Below, one piece after another: positions 50,601 to 62,600 of a stretch of DNA of 64,000 bases. The translations under genes and the position numbers were made by a program. The notes beneath the pieces were generated by a model, which saw only the letters and a program-made list of their open reading frames with translations, did not search any database and was not told the origin of the DNA. The stretch is from the NCBI GenBank assembly GCA_020086605.1, contig JACBWW010000029.1, positions 1,254,748 to 1,318,747 on the forward strand, written 5' to 3'. How positions within the stretch are numbered: the first letter of the stretch is position 1; the number at the start of each line of letters is the position of its first letter. Origin of the DNA: Lanius collurio (lineage: Eukaryota; Chordata; Aves; Passeriformes; Laniidae).

Positions 50601-52781
50601 AATAACCCTGCAAAGGCTGCTGAGAGGCTCCCCCCTCAGCAGCCAGAAAACACTTCTGAGTATTTCTGTCTCATTTGCTACAGCTGCAATAAAAAATAAA
50701 TAAAAAACCACATTGCCCTTCTCAAAAACACCCCTTTTGAGTTATTGGGAGGAGGCTTAAAGTGTTTGCAAAGCTCTGAGTAAATGAATGTACAGCACTG
50801 TTTTCAGACTGGGACTGCAGGACTTTTTCTTAAAAGCTGCAGCATTTAACAGAATCTTCTATCATCAGAATATCCAGAATGTTTCACCTTTAAAAATAAA
50901 TTCGTGGCCATCAATAGCAAGTACAAGGAGCAGAGTTGGAGCAGCAATTGAGGAATGATCTATCCAGGGTAAGATTATGGAATGGGCCACTTCAGTGGCT
51001 CTGACAACTGAGCATTCCGAGTTCTGCTGCTCTGCTTGTAGGAGATACCAGCAATATTTCGCTAGAGAAGGAAACTACACTTGAAAGGCTGCAATATTTA
51101 GAAATTCCCCATGGAATATAAGCAAAGAACTGCTGATCCAATGCTTGTGGTGCTGGTGAGAGACAGAATCACTCAGTTTGTGCAGATGAAATCACAAACT
51201 GCTCTGAAGGGCAGAATTGCTCAACACCACTGGAAATAAACCTGCAGCAAGATGAGAGCTGCAGCTGCCTCCAGCCTTTCTCTAAGGAAACCTTCCCAGT
51301 TTGTAGCAGTTGCTGTTTTGCACTCCCATGGCCCCTTCCAGTGGAGTTCCACAAAGCTGAGTGCCAAGATCCAGCATTCCCAATTATTTTGGTCATTTGA
51401 CAGCAGGCAAAGATCCATGTGCAAAATGAGATGATTATCTAAAAATACACCCAAACCAAGAACAGCACGAAAATTAACATGGTCAATTGCCAGGCTTGCT
51501 GCTCTTTTTAGAGTTTAGAACAATTTCCCCCCCCCAGTTTTTAGCAGTTTTTCTCAGAAGCTCTCAAGTCCCAGGCTGGTGCAGCAGCCCCAGTGTGACT
51601 CATGATGACAGTGCTCCTTATTGTACAGGAATAAACACAAGGAGAAAAAAGGGACTGTTCACTCAAACTGGAAAAAACCCAAGGGCAATGAGATGGGTTT
51701 TGTGTGTGGGGAGGTCAAGGAATGTGATTTTTGCCCTCTGCTCAGCACCTGAGAGATGCATTTGGAGAATGCTTTGTTTTGGCGTGTCCCCCACTGCAAA
51801 AAAAAAACCCAAATCAAACAAACTCCCTCCTGCAACAACAGCAAGACATTGACTACCCAGAGGGAGTCCAGGGGAGGCCCCTGAGATGCTCAGGGCCCTG
51901 CAATAAAGGAAATTCTAATTCAATACAGGACAAAAGTTTGCAGTGTAGTTAAACAGCAGCACAGGGAGCCAGAGGGGCTGTGCCAGAGATCTCCCTGGCT
52001 CTGGGCAGGTGCTTGGACTAAAATCCTCCACAGGATGCACCAGAACACCTCTGACATTCCCACTGCCCTATTTTTCATTATTAAATTACAACTGGCAGCA
52101 CCATTCTGCTCGTTTGGAGTCAAAACTGAGACACAGAGATCCAAAGGGATTCCCACCAGGTCCAGCAGAGACCAGAATTACTTTCAGTCTCATTCCTGCT
52201 TCAAGGAGATTGGATCCCATGTTGTCCTTCCCCAGTACTGCTTTTCCACCTCAAAGATCTGTTCTACAGATGAAAAACTGCATTTTTCTCCTCCCTGCTG
52301 CAGGACGAGTTTGTCCAATGTGACAGCACTGAAAGCAAACAATCCCACACATTTAATGTGTTTTGTGTCAATAAAGCCCACATAATCCACAGGGATCCAT
52401 TCCAACTGAATCCCAACAGGCTGGATTCCCTACACCAACCTTCCAGGAAAACTGTCCTGGAATCTGCTGGGTTTTGGAGAAGCTCCTTGCAGGCACTCAG
52501 GGACAGCAATTGGTGCACAGACAGTAAATTACAGGGAGTTTTGTTCCCTGTAGTCTCTGAGTCACAGCCACCTCACCCACTGCCCAAGGAACACAGAATC
52601 TGCACTGCAATGTGAGGACTCAGAGGAAAGCCACAAACATTTGTTACCTAGAAGAGGGAATTCAGAGCAGTAAAACCAGACACAGAGAGCTCAGAGGTGC
52701 CTTTCTGTGTCAGCCCCAGGCCACCCCAAACACCCACTGCACACAGATCATTTCACACCCAGCACTGCTGCTTTGCATTAC
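44690..52781 (-). other. TTC1: TTC1 intron 2
   Basis: The largest TTC1 intron, 8.1 kb. It is mostly unremarkable AT-rich sequence with many short open frames lacking homology. An AT-rich block near 46560-46680 with octamer/POU-like cores ('aatgatgcattagatgctaa') and a C9 tract near 51529 stand out slightly. No exon or clear CR1 was recognised. Confidence 0.8.
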
Positions 52782-53099
52782 CTGTTTCTCCTCCTCTGGC
52801 ATATCCTTCTCTAGTTCTAGCAAGTATTCTTCATCTAGTTCTGTCTGCTTCCTCGAGCTACTCCCTTCATCCTCAACATTCCCTTCATCATCCAGCACAG
52901 GTCCTTTGGCCTCAAAGGAGTCGTGACAGTCATGGAAACTCTCCTCTGTGGGGTCCTGGCCTGGGGATGGGGCACAGCCACTCCCAGAGCTCTGGGGGTG
53001 CTGGGCATCGCTGGGGCCAGTCTCTGGGCACTTCTGATCAGACAGCTTTAGGTGATTCAGGAACTCCTCAGGCAGACTTGCATCTTTAAATTCTTCCAT
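52782..53099 (-). CDS. TTC1: TTC1 exon 2: start codon and acidic N-terminal region
   Basis: TTC1 (tetratricopeptide repeat protein 1, TPR1) is a small cytosolic adaptor with three TPRs, reported to bind Hsp90/Hsp70 C-termini, Ras and G-alpha-16. This exon encodes residues 1-106. It begins MEEFKDASLPEEFLNHLKLS, parallel to mammalian MGEKSENCGVPEDLLNGLKV, and ends ELDEEYLLELEKDMPEEEKQ before donor gtaatg at 52781. The region is acidic and probably disordered, with conserved FHDC and DEEYL motifs. The ATG at 53097-53099 lies nine bases into the exon (acceptor ctctcccag) with A at -3 and G at +4. All seven coding exons give 288 residues, close to the 292 of human as I recall. Confidence 0.95.
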
Positions 53100-53108
53100 G
53101 CTGGGCTC

Positions 53109-53859
53109 CTGGGAGAGGGTTGTGGAAATGAGAAAGGAGTGACACTCAGTAATCATCATTCAAAAGACTTGTCAGCAAACAAAGCCCAGAATCCCAGGGT
53201 GGGCGAGGCTGGAAGGGACCACAGTGGGTCACTGGTGCCACCTCCTGCCTTCCCAAACAGAGGGCACAGGATGTGTCCAGGCAGCTCTGGAACATCCCCA
53301 GGGAAGAGACCCCAGAGCCTCTCTGGGCGCTGCTCAGGGCTGGGCCCTGCCCAGGGCAGCAGTTCTGCCTCCTGGGCAGGGCAGTGGCCGGGCTCAGGCC
53401 CTGCCCGTGGCTCTGCTGAGCCCCTCCCCTCTCATATTTATACACTTCCAAATGTACTTCATTATTTAATTTCTTCTATCCACCTTTCTAAATCTTTAAA
53501 GTGCTTCAAAGTGCTCTTGACATCTCTAAGGGAAACTCGGATGTCTCGGGAGGGGGAGCGGCAACTCCCCCGATTCCGCACCCCGTGCAGGGACAGGGGG
53601 CCGGACGCTGCTCCCGAGAGGAAGGGAATGGCCGAGCTGAGAGCCCGGCACCGACCGCGGCACCGACCCCGGCACGGCTCGCCCAGCGCGGCCCCCGCTT
53701 GCCCTGCGGCCCCTCCAGCCCCACCAGGACCCCTGGGGCGCCGTGCCCGGCTCGCCCCGCACTGTGCGGGCGCTGAGGGGACGACCCAGGCCGGGGCCAT
53801 CGCCCGCCGATCCCACCGGCCCCGCCGGAGCCCCGCGGGCTCCCCGGCCCCGCACTCAC
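53109..53859 (-). other. TTC1: TTC1 intron 1
   Basis: A 751-bp intron between the non-coding first exon and the first coding exon. A CR1 fragment lies at 53186-53400, and the part nearest the promoter (from about 53520) is CpG-island sequence. Long open frames here (for example 53462-53890) are GC-rich shadows. Confidence 0.8.
53186..53400 (-). mobile_element. CR1 LINE fragment in TTC1 intron 1
   Basis: On the + strand 'agaatcccagggtgggcgag' and 'gctggaagggaccacagtgg' begin the inverse of a CR1 3' end. Then 'cctgccttcccaaacagagg', 'gcacaggatgtgtccaggca' and 'gctctggaacatccccaggg' follow, a recurrent avian CR1 variant. It lies in the sense direction of TTC1. Confidence 0.85.
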
Positions 53860-53985
53860 CTGCGCCAGCCGCGCTTCCGGCTTCCGCCACGTGCTCTGCT
53901 CACCGGCGGGCAGCTTCCGGTTCCAGCAGCCAATGAGGGCGTGGTGCGCGCGGGGCATGCTGGGGGTTGTGGTTCTGTGGGAGAG
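53860..53985 (-). promoter_or_regulatory. TTC1: TTC1 promoter and non-coding exon 1
   Basis: On the - strand GCGCAG|gtgagtg places the exon 1 donor at 53860/53859. The exon is short (to about 53915) and non-coding. The promoter holds ETS-type CCGGAAG sites (53874-53880 and 53914-53920), an E-box CACGTG (53888-53893), a CCAAT (53930-53934 on the + strand), and a ZNF143-like element AACCACAACCCCCAGCATGC at 53974-53955. Together with the CpG island this is a typical TATA-less housekeeping promoter. The start site is inferred, not seen. Confidence 0.7.
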
Positions 53986-53990
53986 CGCAG

Positions 53991-54270
53991 GTGAGGGCAG
54001 GGCGGGGCCGCGGAAGGCGGGGGGAGCAGGAGAAGGCAGGGGAGGGCAGGAGAAGGCAGGGGAGGGCAGGTGGGAGCAGGAGAAGGCAGGGGAGGGCAGG
54101 TGGGAGCAGGAGAAGGCAGGGGAGGGCAGGAGAAGGCAGGGGGGAGCAGGAGAAGGCAGGGGAGGGCAGGAGAAGGTAGGGGGGAGCAGGAGAAGGCAGG
54201 GCGGAGCAGGCGAGAGCGGGTGAGCGCAGGTGAGAACAGATGAGAACAGGTGAGAACAGGTGAGGGCAGG
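53991..54270 (+). repeat. 10-bp-period G-rich minisatellite
   Basis: About 25 consecutive decamers in strict register from 54021, with a looser start at 53991. Units include agaaggcagg, ggagggcagg, ggggagcagg, tgggagcagg and tgagaacagg, all ending CAGG or a one-base variant. Blocks of two to four units are themselves repeated. The last units read as repeated CAG|GTGAG, the 5' splice-site consensus. The array is G-rich on the + strand and abuts the TTC1 promoter. Confidence 0.95.
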
Positions 54271-56209
54271 TGCCTCGTCCCGGCCCTGGCCTCTTTCTCC
54301 CCGGGGCAGCACTGGTGTAAATCGTCTCTCTCCATGTTTCTTGTTGGCTCCCTCAGGCCCTGCAAGACCACAGTGAGGTCCTTCCTGTGCTGGGCCCAGG
54401 GCTGGGGCAGGTGAGGTCTCACCTGAGGGGGCACTGGGGCAGAATCCCCCCTTTCCCTGCTGCCCACGCAGAGGGATCAGCCCAGGGGCCGTTTTTTCCT
54501 GTCCGTCTCTCAGTGTCCGTCTGTGCCTCCCCAGCCCGCCTCAGTCCCAGGGGCTGCCCTCATCCAGGTGCAGCACCAGCTCCCGGCTCTGTCACATCCC
54601 ATGGGATTCCCGGGACCGGCTTCTCCCCGATGAACATCTCGTGTTTATACACCTCGGGAATATGGGGATTTCCCCCTGTAAGTTTGGGATGATCCTCCTC
54701 TCGTTTAGTCTCACACCCCCTTCTGCTTTCATACAATATTAAAGGTGTTAAGGTATTTAAAATCTGAGCCCAAAAGGAGGCTTGAATTGTGCCAGGGGAT
54801 GCAACAACACCCTTGGATTCCAACAGACAGAGACTTGGGAGGTTTTGCACTTCAGTTGTTCTTTAGATATTCCTAAATACTACTGTTTACAGCAGAAGAT
54901 TCAACCTGATGCACATGGACTGAGCCAGGTGACAATTTGGGTTGATAAAACCCAGCAATCTGGAAAACATCTTCTCATTATTTATTATCATGACCGAAAG
55001 CAGGATATTCAAGTTCTCCTACTGCCCCGAGGGAAAGTCTTACTGCTGAAAAAGTTGGAGTGGTGTCGTGTCAAACCCAGGCACTCCAGCGGAACCCAAT
55101 AGGTGGCGATGTTGGATTTCCCAAGCCGGGTCCCCGTCCCTTTCCCTGTGACACTGGGCCGGGTTAGTGAGAGCAGGGCTGGAGCTCCCCCGTGCTCCAG
55201 CAGAGCGCCCTTGGACTCTCAGCCGCCCAGGAGAGGGATCAGCGTTGCACAACTACCGCAGGCTCCGGGCCATATGTTCAATTTACTTCTCGGGACAGCT
55301 TTTTTGATCTTCACAGTGAAGAAACCAAAGCTCAACAAATCAAGCAAAGGAAAAATAATTACCATTTTCTGGAGGTCACAGGAAGTTCAGGTTCTTCACC
55401 AGAATTAAACGTTTGCACACAAGTCTCAGTGGAATCAAATTATTGTGCTTCCCTAAGAACATTTTGAAAGGAAATTGTGAAATAGGCAAATAAGAGCTTT
55501 TTAATCACAGCCATAAATTAANNNNNNNNNNNNNNNNNNNNNNNNNNNNNNNNNNNNNNNNNNNNNNNNNNNNNNNNNNNNNNNNNNNNNNNNNNNNNNN
55601 NNNNNNNNNNNNNNNNNNNNNNNNNNNNNNNNNNNNNNNNNNNNNNNNNNNNNNNNNNNNNNNNNNNNNNNNNNNNNNNNNNNNNNNNNNNNNNNNNNNN
55701 NNNNNNNNNNNNNNNNNNNNNNNNNNNNNNNNNNNNNNNNNNNNNNNNNNNNNNNNNNNNNNNNNNNNNNNNNNNNNNNNNNNNNNNNNNNNNNNNNNNN
55801 NNNNNNNNNNNNNNNNNNNNNNNNNNNNNNNNNNNNNNNNNNNNNNNNNNNNNNNNNNNNNNNNNNNNNNNNNNNNNNNNNNNNNNNNNNNNNNTCCCTC
55901 CCTCCCCACCCTGGCACAGCTGGGCACCCCCCACCCCAAACAGGTGTCTGGCTGTCCCACAGCTCTCCCACACAGCTGAGGAATCCCTTGTGCCCTTCCC
56001 TGGGTGTGTGCAGCACCTTCCCTGCCCTCTGCTCATGCTTCAGTAGTTTCTCTGGCAATTAACTGGGAATTTGGGCAGTCCCTGCTCTTGGGCCTGCTGT
56101 GCCCTGAAAGCTGCCCGTTCCTCCCTGCTGCCTTCCCGGGCTCTCCTGAGGAACCGTGCACGGGTCCATCGCCTGCCCCGTGGGGCACGGAGCGCCGGGG
56201 ATGCGCTCG
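54271..56209 (-). other. ADRA1B: Presumed ADRA1B 3'UTR and spacer to the TTC1 promoter
   Basis: Downstream of the ADRA1B stop (56210-56212). A - strand AATAAA at 54981-54986 (tttatt in 'cattatttattatc' on the + strand) is a possible poly(A) signal, which would give a 3'UTR of about 1.2 kb, but an N gap lies in between and other ends are possible. The open frame at 54782-55102 on the + strand resembles nothing I know. Confidence 0.5.
55522..55894. other. Assembly gap (373 N)
   Basis: A run of N in the presumed ADRA1B 3'UTR. The right flank is a pyrimidine-rich 'tccctccctccccaccctgg' stretch, a likely cause of sequencing failure. Confidence 0.99.
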
Positions 56210-56679
56210 CTATTGCAGCGGGGAGCGCTCCCTCCGGGCCGCGCTGCCGTGCCCGTTGCGCTCGGGGGGCAGCTGGAAGGTGAAGAAGTGGCAGTGCCCC
56301 TGCTGCCCGCTGCAGCTCCCGCACTCCTGCAGCGGGCACAGCTCCAGCTGCGGGTGGCTGATCCTGCTCACGTAGCCGGGGCTGGGCGATGCCGACGATA
56401 AAGTCCTCTGGCTGCCGCTCAGGAAGCTCCCGCTGTCTTCCAGGGAATCTTTCCTGGCGTGTTCGAAGGAGCAGCGGTTCCAGTTTCTGTAGCTGTAGGG
56501 CCACCAGCCCAGCTGCTTGCGCCGGTGGCACTGGCATCTCAGGATCTGGATAAAGGCCCTCTTGAACTCTTTGCTGGAGCAGGGGTAGATGATGGGATTC
56601 AAGCAGCTGTTGAAGTAGCCAAGCCAAAAAATCACCTTGAAGATCGTTTCAGGGGGCTTCAGAGCCGAAAACAGGGATC
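56210..56679 (-). CDS. ADRA1B: ADRA1B last coding exon: TM7 and C-terminal tail (gene partial)
   Basis: ADRA1B is the alpha-1B adrenergic receptor, a plasma-membrane GPCR for adrenaline and noradrenaline that signals through Gq/11 to phospholipase C. The exon opens after acceptor ctggacag with the split Gly codon of [16 protein letters not shown], then TM7 [16 protein letters not shown] with the NPxxY motif, helix 8 ([13 protein letters not shown]), a CQC likely palmitoylation site, and a Ser-rich regulatory stretch [18 protein letters not shown] followed by SASPSPGY. These match ADRA1B rather than ADRA1A or ADRA1D. It encodes 155 residues, about 50 fewer than the human exon as I recall. The mammalian run of eight arginines is absent (only HRRK), and the tail stops early at SPLQ. 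TM1-TM6 lie in exon 1, outside the window to the right. Confidence 0.95.
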
Positions 56680-59600
56680 CTGTCCAGGGGAAAGAAGCAG
56701 AGAATGTCGGAGATAAGGAGTTTGCCTTTAGGAAGGGAACACCTTCATCAGATCACTCTGAGAATCTGTGTTTTAAAAATCCTTTTGCACGTTGCTTTCA
56801 GTGTTGGTCTTTTGGTACTAAAACGTTATTTTTAAAGCTAATAGAGAAATGTTTCCCATCTGAAAGCTAGAGGAGCACATCACTGATGTAGGATATACAA
56901 ATAAGAAGCATTCCTTTTGTTTCTAGGTCCACACCTGGTGCAGGAAGCTCTCCTGATCCCAGGGACAGACAAACCTCCCTTGTCCAGGCTGTTGCACGAG
57001 GCACACAAGGAATAAGGCTGCATCTTCTTCAAAGAGCTTTCAAAAGTCACTTTTGAAGAAAACGTTCCCTGGCCCCTCAAAAAGAGCATTTCCAGACACA
57101 CCTTATAACTTCTAATGCATGCTCTGGTAGCTGCTGAACAGCCCTCCATTTATCCAGATTATTGAGAGAGTACAAACCTCCTGAAACCTGAAGTTAATTG
57201 TGGAACTTCCCTTATCTCAGGCATTCATAAAAATGGTGTAACCCAAACCAAGAGATTATTTTGTGAGTACTTCCCCTTCCCTTCACAACCAAACAATTTC
57301 CCTGATGAGGCTGCCCAAACGAAAAGCTCACACTGGGAAATCCACTTCCTGTGCTTTTAGTGGTAATTGATCACATAAATTTAGCAAAAGAGGATGGAGA
57401 AAAGAATGTATGAGATTTCTATGGCAAACAGGCATTGAACTGGATCAGTTACCCATCTGGGAAAACACCTCTGTGTCTGGTTCAAGTAATCAAGGAGTGG
57501 GGATTCAGGAGAGAATTCCTCTGACAAGAACTGGAGTGAGATTTGGTGAGTTTTTCAAATGCAAGGTGACACTCCAGCCTGGCTTTTCCTCTGGGCTCGG
57601 ATTTGCTGGGCTGTGAAAGCAGCTGAGTCAGTGGTGGCTGTCGGGATGCCGTGCAGGGGCGGGATGTGATTCTGGGCACCGTTCCCATCACACAGCAACG
57701 CAGAGGTCGTGCCTGGGGCCTCACAACTATGCAAGAGCACTTCCTCTGCTGCTGGGTAACAGCTCTGGGGTGCCAGCACAGCTGTGTGGGGCCAGACTGG
57801 GCTGCTGCTGCCTGCAGGAAGGGCCCTGTGGCTCCAGATCACAGATTTTAACCTGTCAGGAGTGAACAAGTGTGGGCTGCTTTGATACCTCCATCAAATG
57901 CTAAAGCAAAGCCTCCTGGACACACTCTGAACACCAGACTGATATTTCCAGCTCTAATCTCCAATCACTTCCCCAACTGCACTCTGATAAAGAGATTAAA
58001 TATTGCTCTGTGCTGATTTAAACTGCTCTTCAAAATGCCTGGAAAATTTGCATGTGGTTCTGTCCTCAGTGATTTATTCATGGTGGGGTGGCCAGAGGGA
58101 TTTCCCTACTCCAAGAGATTGCTCTCCTGCACGTTGAGCAGCCTCCCTCCAAGGGGATTTGTATTGTCTGCTCTCTTTTATTTCTCAGCAGTAACCCTGT
58201 GATTTATTAGTCCTCCCTCTCACTGCACCACTGACACCAGTGAGATTCTTGCACAGCACAAATGGAGAACAGGAAATAATTCAGAAAATCAACTGGATCA
58301 GTTTTTTGCCCACAGTGCCCAGGCTTGATGGAGCTGTTGAGCTCAGAGATTCACTGAGCAAGAGTAAATGTCAAAGAAAGGAATTCAGAAGCATTTTATT
58401 TAGGAAGAACTAATTTCATGTAGGGTCTGACTGGTTCTTTATGATGAGTGCTTTGTTACAGAGGAAGTCAAGTCTCCTCAATGAAATTAGGGAACACTGT
58501 GGAAAACAATTTGCCACATTAATTCTCCTCACATATTCTGCAAAGTATGGGGGCAGAGCACCACTGAGACATTCAAATTCAGAGTCCACTGAAGTGAGGG
58601 AAGCCCTTGAAACCCTTTGTAAAGGCTCATAAGGACTCTAGTGGACCTGGGAAGAGTCCTTAAAATATCAAGGTGGGCAGCAGGAAAATTTGGAATGGCT
58701 TCATCACTGCACTTTTAATGAAGGAAAACTCTTCACTGAAGGAGGTTTTAATTAAACATTCATTTTTAATGCATTGTGGGTTTGATATCAATTAAGTATA
58801 ATAAATGAGTCATGGAATGATCAGTTCTGCTCAGAATTTGATACTCAGATTAGATAATAACTGGGGAGGAGTATTGTGAATTCCCTGGATTTAAGGACAA
58901 GTCGCTATGGAAGAATTTGGGGCTGTCAGGTGCTGTTTTCTGTACCTTACACAGGAATTGCATTTCATAATCATCCAAATCCAGTTTTGCTTAGATGAAA
59001 ACACACCTAGTGGGGAGTGTGTGGAGTTCTTTTCCAGTTTCCTGGAACAAATCCAACATCTGGATTTATTGCAATACAATGGTACAACAGAGTCATGTAA
59101 GGGCTTTTCTGTGTGCCCCAGGATATTCCAGATGGGAAACTGGAGATCCACTGCATGACTTGGTCATTGTGTGAAGATTAGAGAGCCACAAAATGTAAAC
59201 TCCTGCTCTCTATTGATAACAGGTTGAAAATGAAATGTTTCAAAGCCTTCTTGTTTGCACACCCTGAAATACAAATTGAGAATTGGTAATTAGTGATTGA
59301 TTGGAAGTTTGGAGTCGGTTAAATGTACCCGTGGAAGGCAATCCAAGGGCCAGTCTTCTTTCAATCCATTTTGGTGCAGGTTGGAGCCATCCTGACTGGA
59401 GTTAAATCTGAGCTTTTCAAGAGAAAATTCCAAGGTTATAAAAATCACTCTGGAGAGGGAAAGCTTTACAAAACACCAAATGATAACAGCTGAGTTCTGA
59501 GACAGGGAAATCTGGAAACTTCACCAGCATCAACCCCCAGTTCCATCTGTCCCCCAGGAGCCAGCTTGTGCAGAAAGGAGCGTTGCTGTGCAAGGAATCT

Positions 59601-62600
59601 GCTTTATGGTGGAACATTGCCCTGGGAAAAGTGATCAGATTTGTGCTGTGAACAGCACGAGACTTCCCAGGCTGGGAACCTCCGAGTTCCCGCTGTGATT
59701 CCTGCAGGAGCCACAACTCCTGGAAGCTGCTGATGGCTGAGTTACATCCAATGTGTGCACAGCCAGTAAAATCCTCCCTGCAGGAGCAATAATCTGCCCC
59801 TGAGCAGAGCTGTTGTGAGTTTAGAATGTGCTGAAAGGATGTGGTTGCCTTTTGTTTAAGCTTTCTGCAGCCCTTCTCACCACGGGCTCAGCCAAGCCAG
59901 CGTGCCAAGGTTTTAGAGCTAATTGGATTTCTAAAGCTCCTGATTTCTTCCCTTCCAGCATCCAGTGTTTGTTTACATTCCCCTGGACTTATTTAATGTA
60001 GGAAAAAACCTCCAAACAGTAGATGTTTACAAACAGTAGATGATGAAGTGGAGGGGGGGGTTATAAAACTAAGGGTTGGTCAAACTGGGAGGCACTGCAG
60101 GGCTGCTGGAGAAGAGGGTTAGGATAACAGGGAAAACAGCTGGAAAACAGTGAAAATAGATCTTGAGAAATAGGGAGAGCATCCAAAATAAGCAGAATAA
60201 AATTCAATAAGGAAAATGAAAGGAAAACTGTATAAATGATAACTATGGGTAGTGTACAAATCTGACGGGGTTGCAGTTGTCATTGTCCAGTGCAGTGGCA
60301 AGTACCTTATGAATATCATGGAATTGTGGAATACTTTGTTTAAAGGAACCTTAAAGCTCATCCAGTGCCACCCCTGCCACGGGCAGGGACACCTTCCACT
60401 ATCCCAGGCTGCTCAGAGCTCCAAAATGTCCTGCTTGTGAGGCATTTATGTCCCAGGCATGACAACTCACAGCAACTGCCTCACATTTCAGATGGACAAA
60501 TCACTGCTATGAGAACAGCACGAACTTCATTCACAATGACCCAAATTTGAGAGCTCTTGAAAGGCTCCAAAAATAGAAACTTATTTGGAGTGGCCAAAAT
60601 AAAACCAGGGCTTAAAGGAGTACAGACAGGGATCAGATCTTTTCCTAAAGCCCAGAGCTGCTACACCTCCTTGCCTTACAAGCACTTGCAAGGCACAGCA
60701 GCTCCATTTGATTTCTGAAGGGACAGTGCCTTGTGTTTAATCCCAGAATGACTGCCCTGGACACCTCCTCCCAGCCCAGATCAGCTTTGTGACTTACACC
60801 ACTGGGAGAGCTCACCTGTGTTCAAACTGTGCTGCCCTCACACCAATGCCATAAAACCAAGGTCAGTTTTGGTCAGAATCTTGTCCAGTCTCTGAAGCTG
60901 GCAGTGCATAGGGACAGAGACACAGCATTATTGCTGTTATTATTTAGTCCACAAGAGTTACAGGCTGCAGCAGCTCCTGACTAGACAGCACACGAGCCAA
61001 GATTATGCTTGTTTTGCAAAGGATTAGCTGATTAAGGGGGTCTAGAAAAGCTAATCTGAGTCTGCTGACATTTCATTTGTTGTACTTGGATATCTGCAAT
61101 TACTGAACGTGCTCTGGTGTTTTCTCCCCTCCTTGCTTCTGCCTGACAGCTGAGCCAACCTGTCCTGGCCATGGCTGGTAGGAAGCAGCTCCAGCAGGGG
61201 ACTGAACAGAGGTACTGGAATAATTCCCAGGGTAGATTTGCTCTCTTGTCCCTCGGAGATGGATGGTTACTGCTTTCCAGTTTCTGGGGCTCACCTGGAG
61301 GCCCATCAGAACAGCTCCAAGCCTTGCCATGGGTCATGCAGGAGTGTTTTAGTGGAGACAGGAAAAACCTCCTGGCTCTTTGTTCCTTTGTTCAAAGCAC
61401 CTGAGCCCCTGAGCTCTGGCCTCGGTGCTTTAGGACCACCTGGATTTGTGTGGCTTTCTCAGTGCTGTGCCCACCAACCCGAGCAGCTTCTCAAGTGTTT
61501 GCAGCCCCCTCTGGCATAAGGACCTCGTGTCCAAGTGCCCTGCTAAAATCAGCATTTCCTCTGAAATTCTCCCTTCTCTGCTGCCTTTGAGATTCCCCCT
61601 CAGTGCCCAGTGGCTCTGAAGTTTTTTCCTTGGATCTCTGTGGTCCCCTGACCCAGGAGCTGCTGCCATCCCCAGGACTGAGGAGTCAACACTGGCTGAT
61701 TTCTGTTTATATTTCTCTGCATTGCTCTGTGTGTTTGGTTCTGTAACAGTGTCCACTGTAGGATTTCCCTCTGTTCCTCTGACAAACAAATCCAAAGCCT
61801 GCAGAGGAATTAGCCAGGAATTTGTGCAGTTTCCCCTGCTGTGATAACACGTCTGTTCTAAACCCCAGAAGTCACTGACTGGTAACTGATACCCCTTGCA
61901 AAGCAAGGGCTTAAATCAGGGCTTAAGGGAGGCTATTTCAGTAGGAAGATGAATCATCCCAAAATAATCTGGTGCTCCCCACGAGCCAAAACACTCTGTG
62001 CTGCTCAGTGAATGCCCTCAGGATGTTTAATTGTCCAGTTCCTGCTGTCTCCTGTCAACTGAACTTTGCACAAGGACTGACCTGCTAGATTGCCACATCT
62101 CATTAATTTATCTGAATTCTTTACAATTATTAACTCGAGGTCATCAGTTCTAGAGAGCTGGACTGGCCAGGGAGGGGAAGAGGAGGCAGATGAGGTGAAG
62201 CTAAGCCAGGCCTAACGCCCTGCCGAGAGCAGAGCCCAGTGGCACTGCCAGCACCAGAACTAAAGCCTGGAAGTGTTTCCCATGGAAACCAAGGGGCCTA
62301 ATTTGGTATTCTCAGAGGCTGGCCTGATGTAACATAAATCTACATCCTGTACTTAAATAACATTTTATTTTAAGAGTGATTTTGTGCTGGCTGACCTACA
62401 GCGTGCGGAATATTTTATGGTATTTTTTATTATTTTATAGAGAGGTTTCAGATGCTTAATCCATAATGATAGTCCCACCAGGTCTGTCTTCATCCTGGGG
62501 CTCTTGAGACCTGCTCCCACTGCCAGTCCAAGAGTTTTGTTTCTCTTCAATGGATGGACTCCAGGATTTGTGGGGGCAGGGGAAATTGGGCTCCAAACTG

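Noticed and set aside
53506..54312. 268-codon - strand open frame with repeated SPAFSCSHLP units
   Set aside because: The repeats are a direct read-through of the 10-bp minisatellite, and the rest is promoter CpG-island sequence, so it is not a plausible gene.
54782..55470. Two + strand open frames of about 100 codons between the TTC1 promoter and the gap
   Set aside because: No similarity I recognise, no convincing promoter or splice context, and they are antisense to the presumed ADRA1B 3'UTR.
56040..56627. 195-codon open frame overlapping the ADRA1B tail in another - strand frame
   Set aside because: It is Arg/Gln/Pro-rich with no recognisable domain. The alternative frame of GC-rich coding DNA often stays open by chance, and the ADRA1B frame is clearly conserved.
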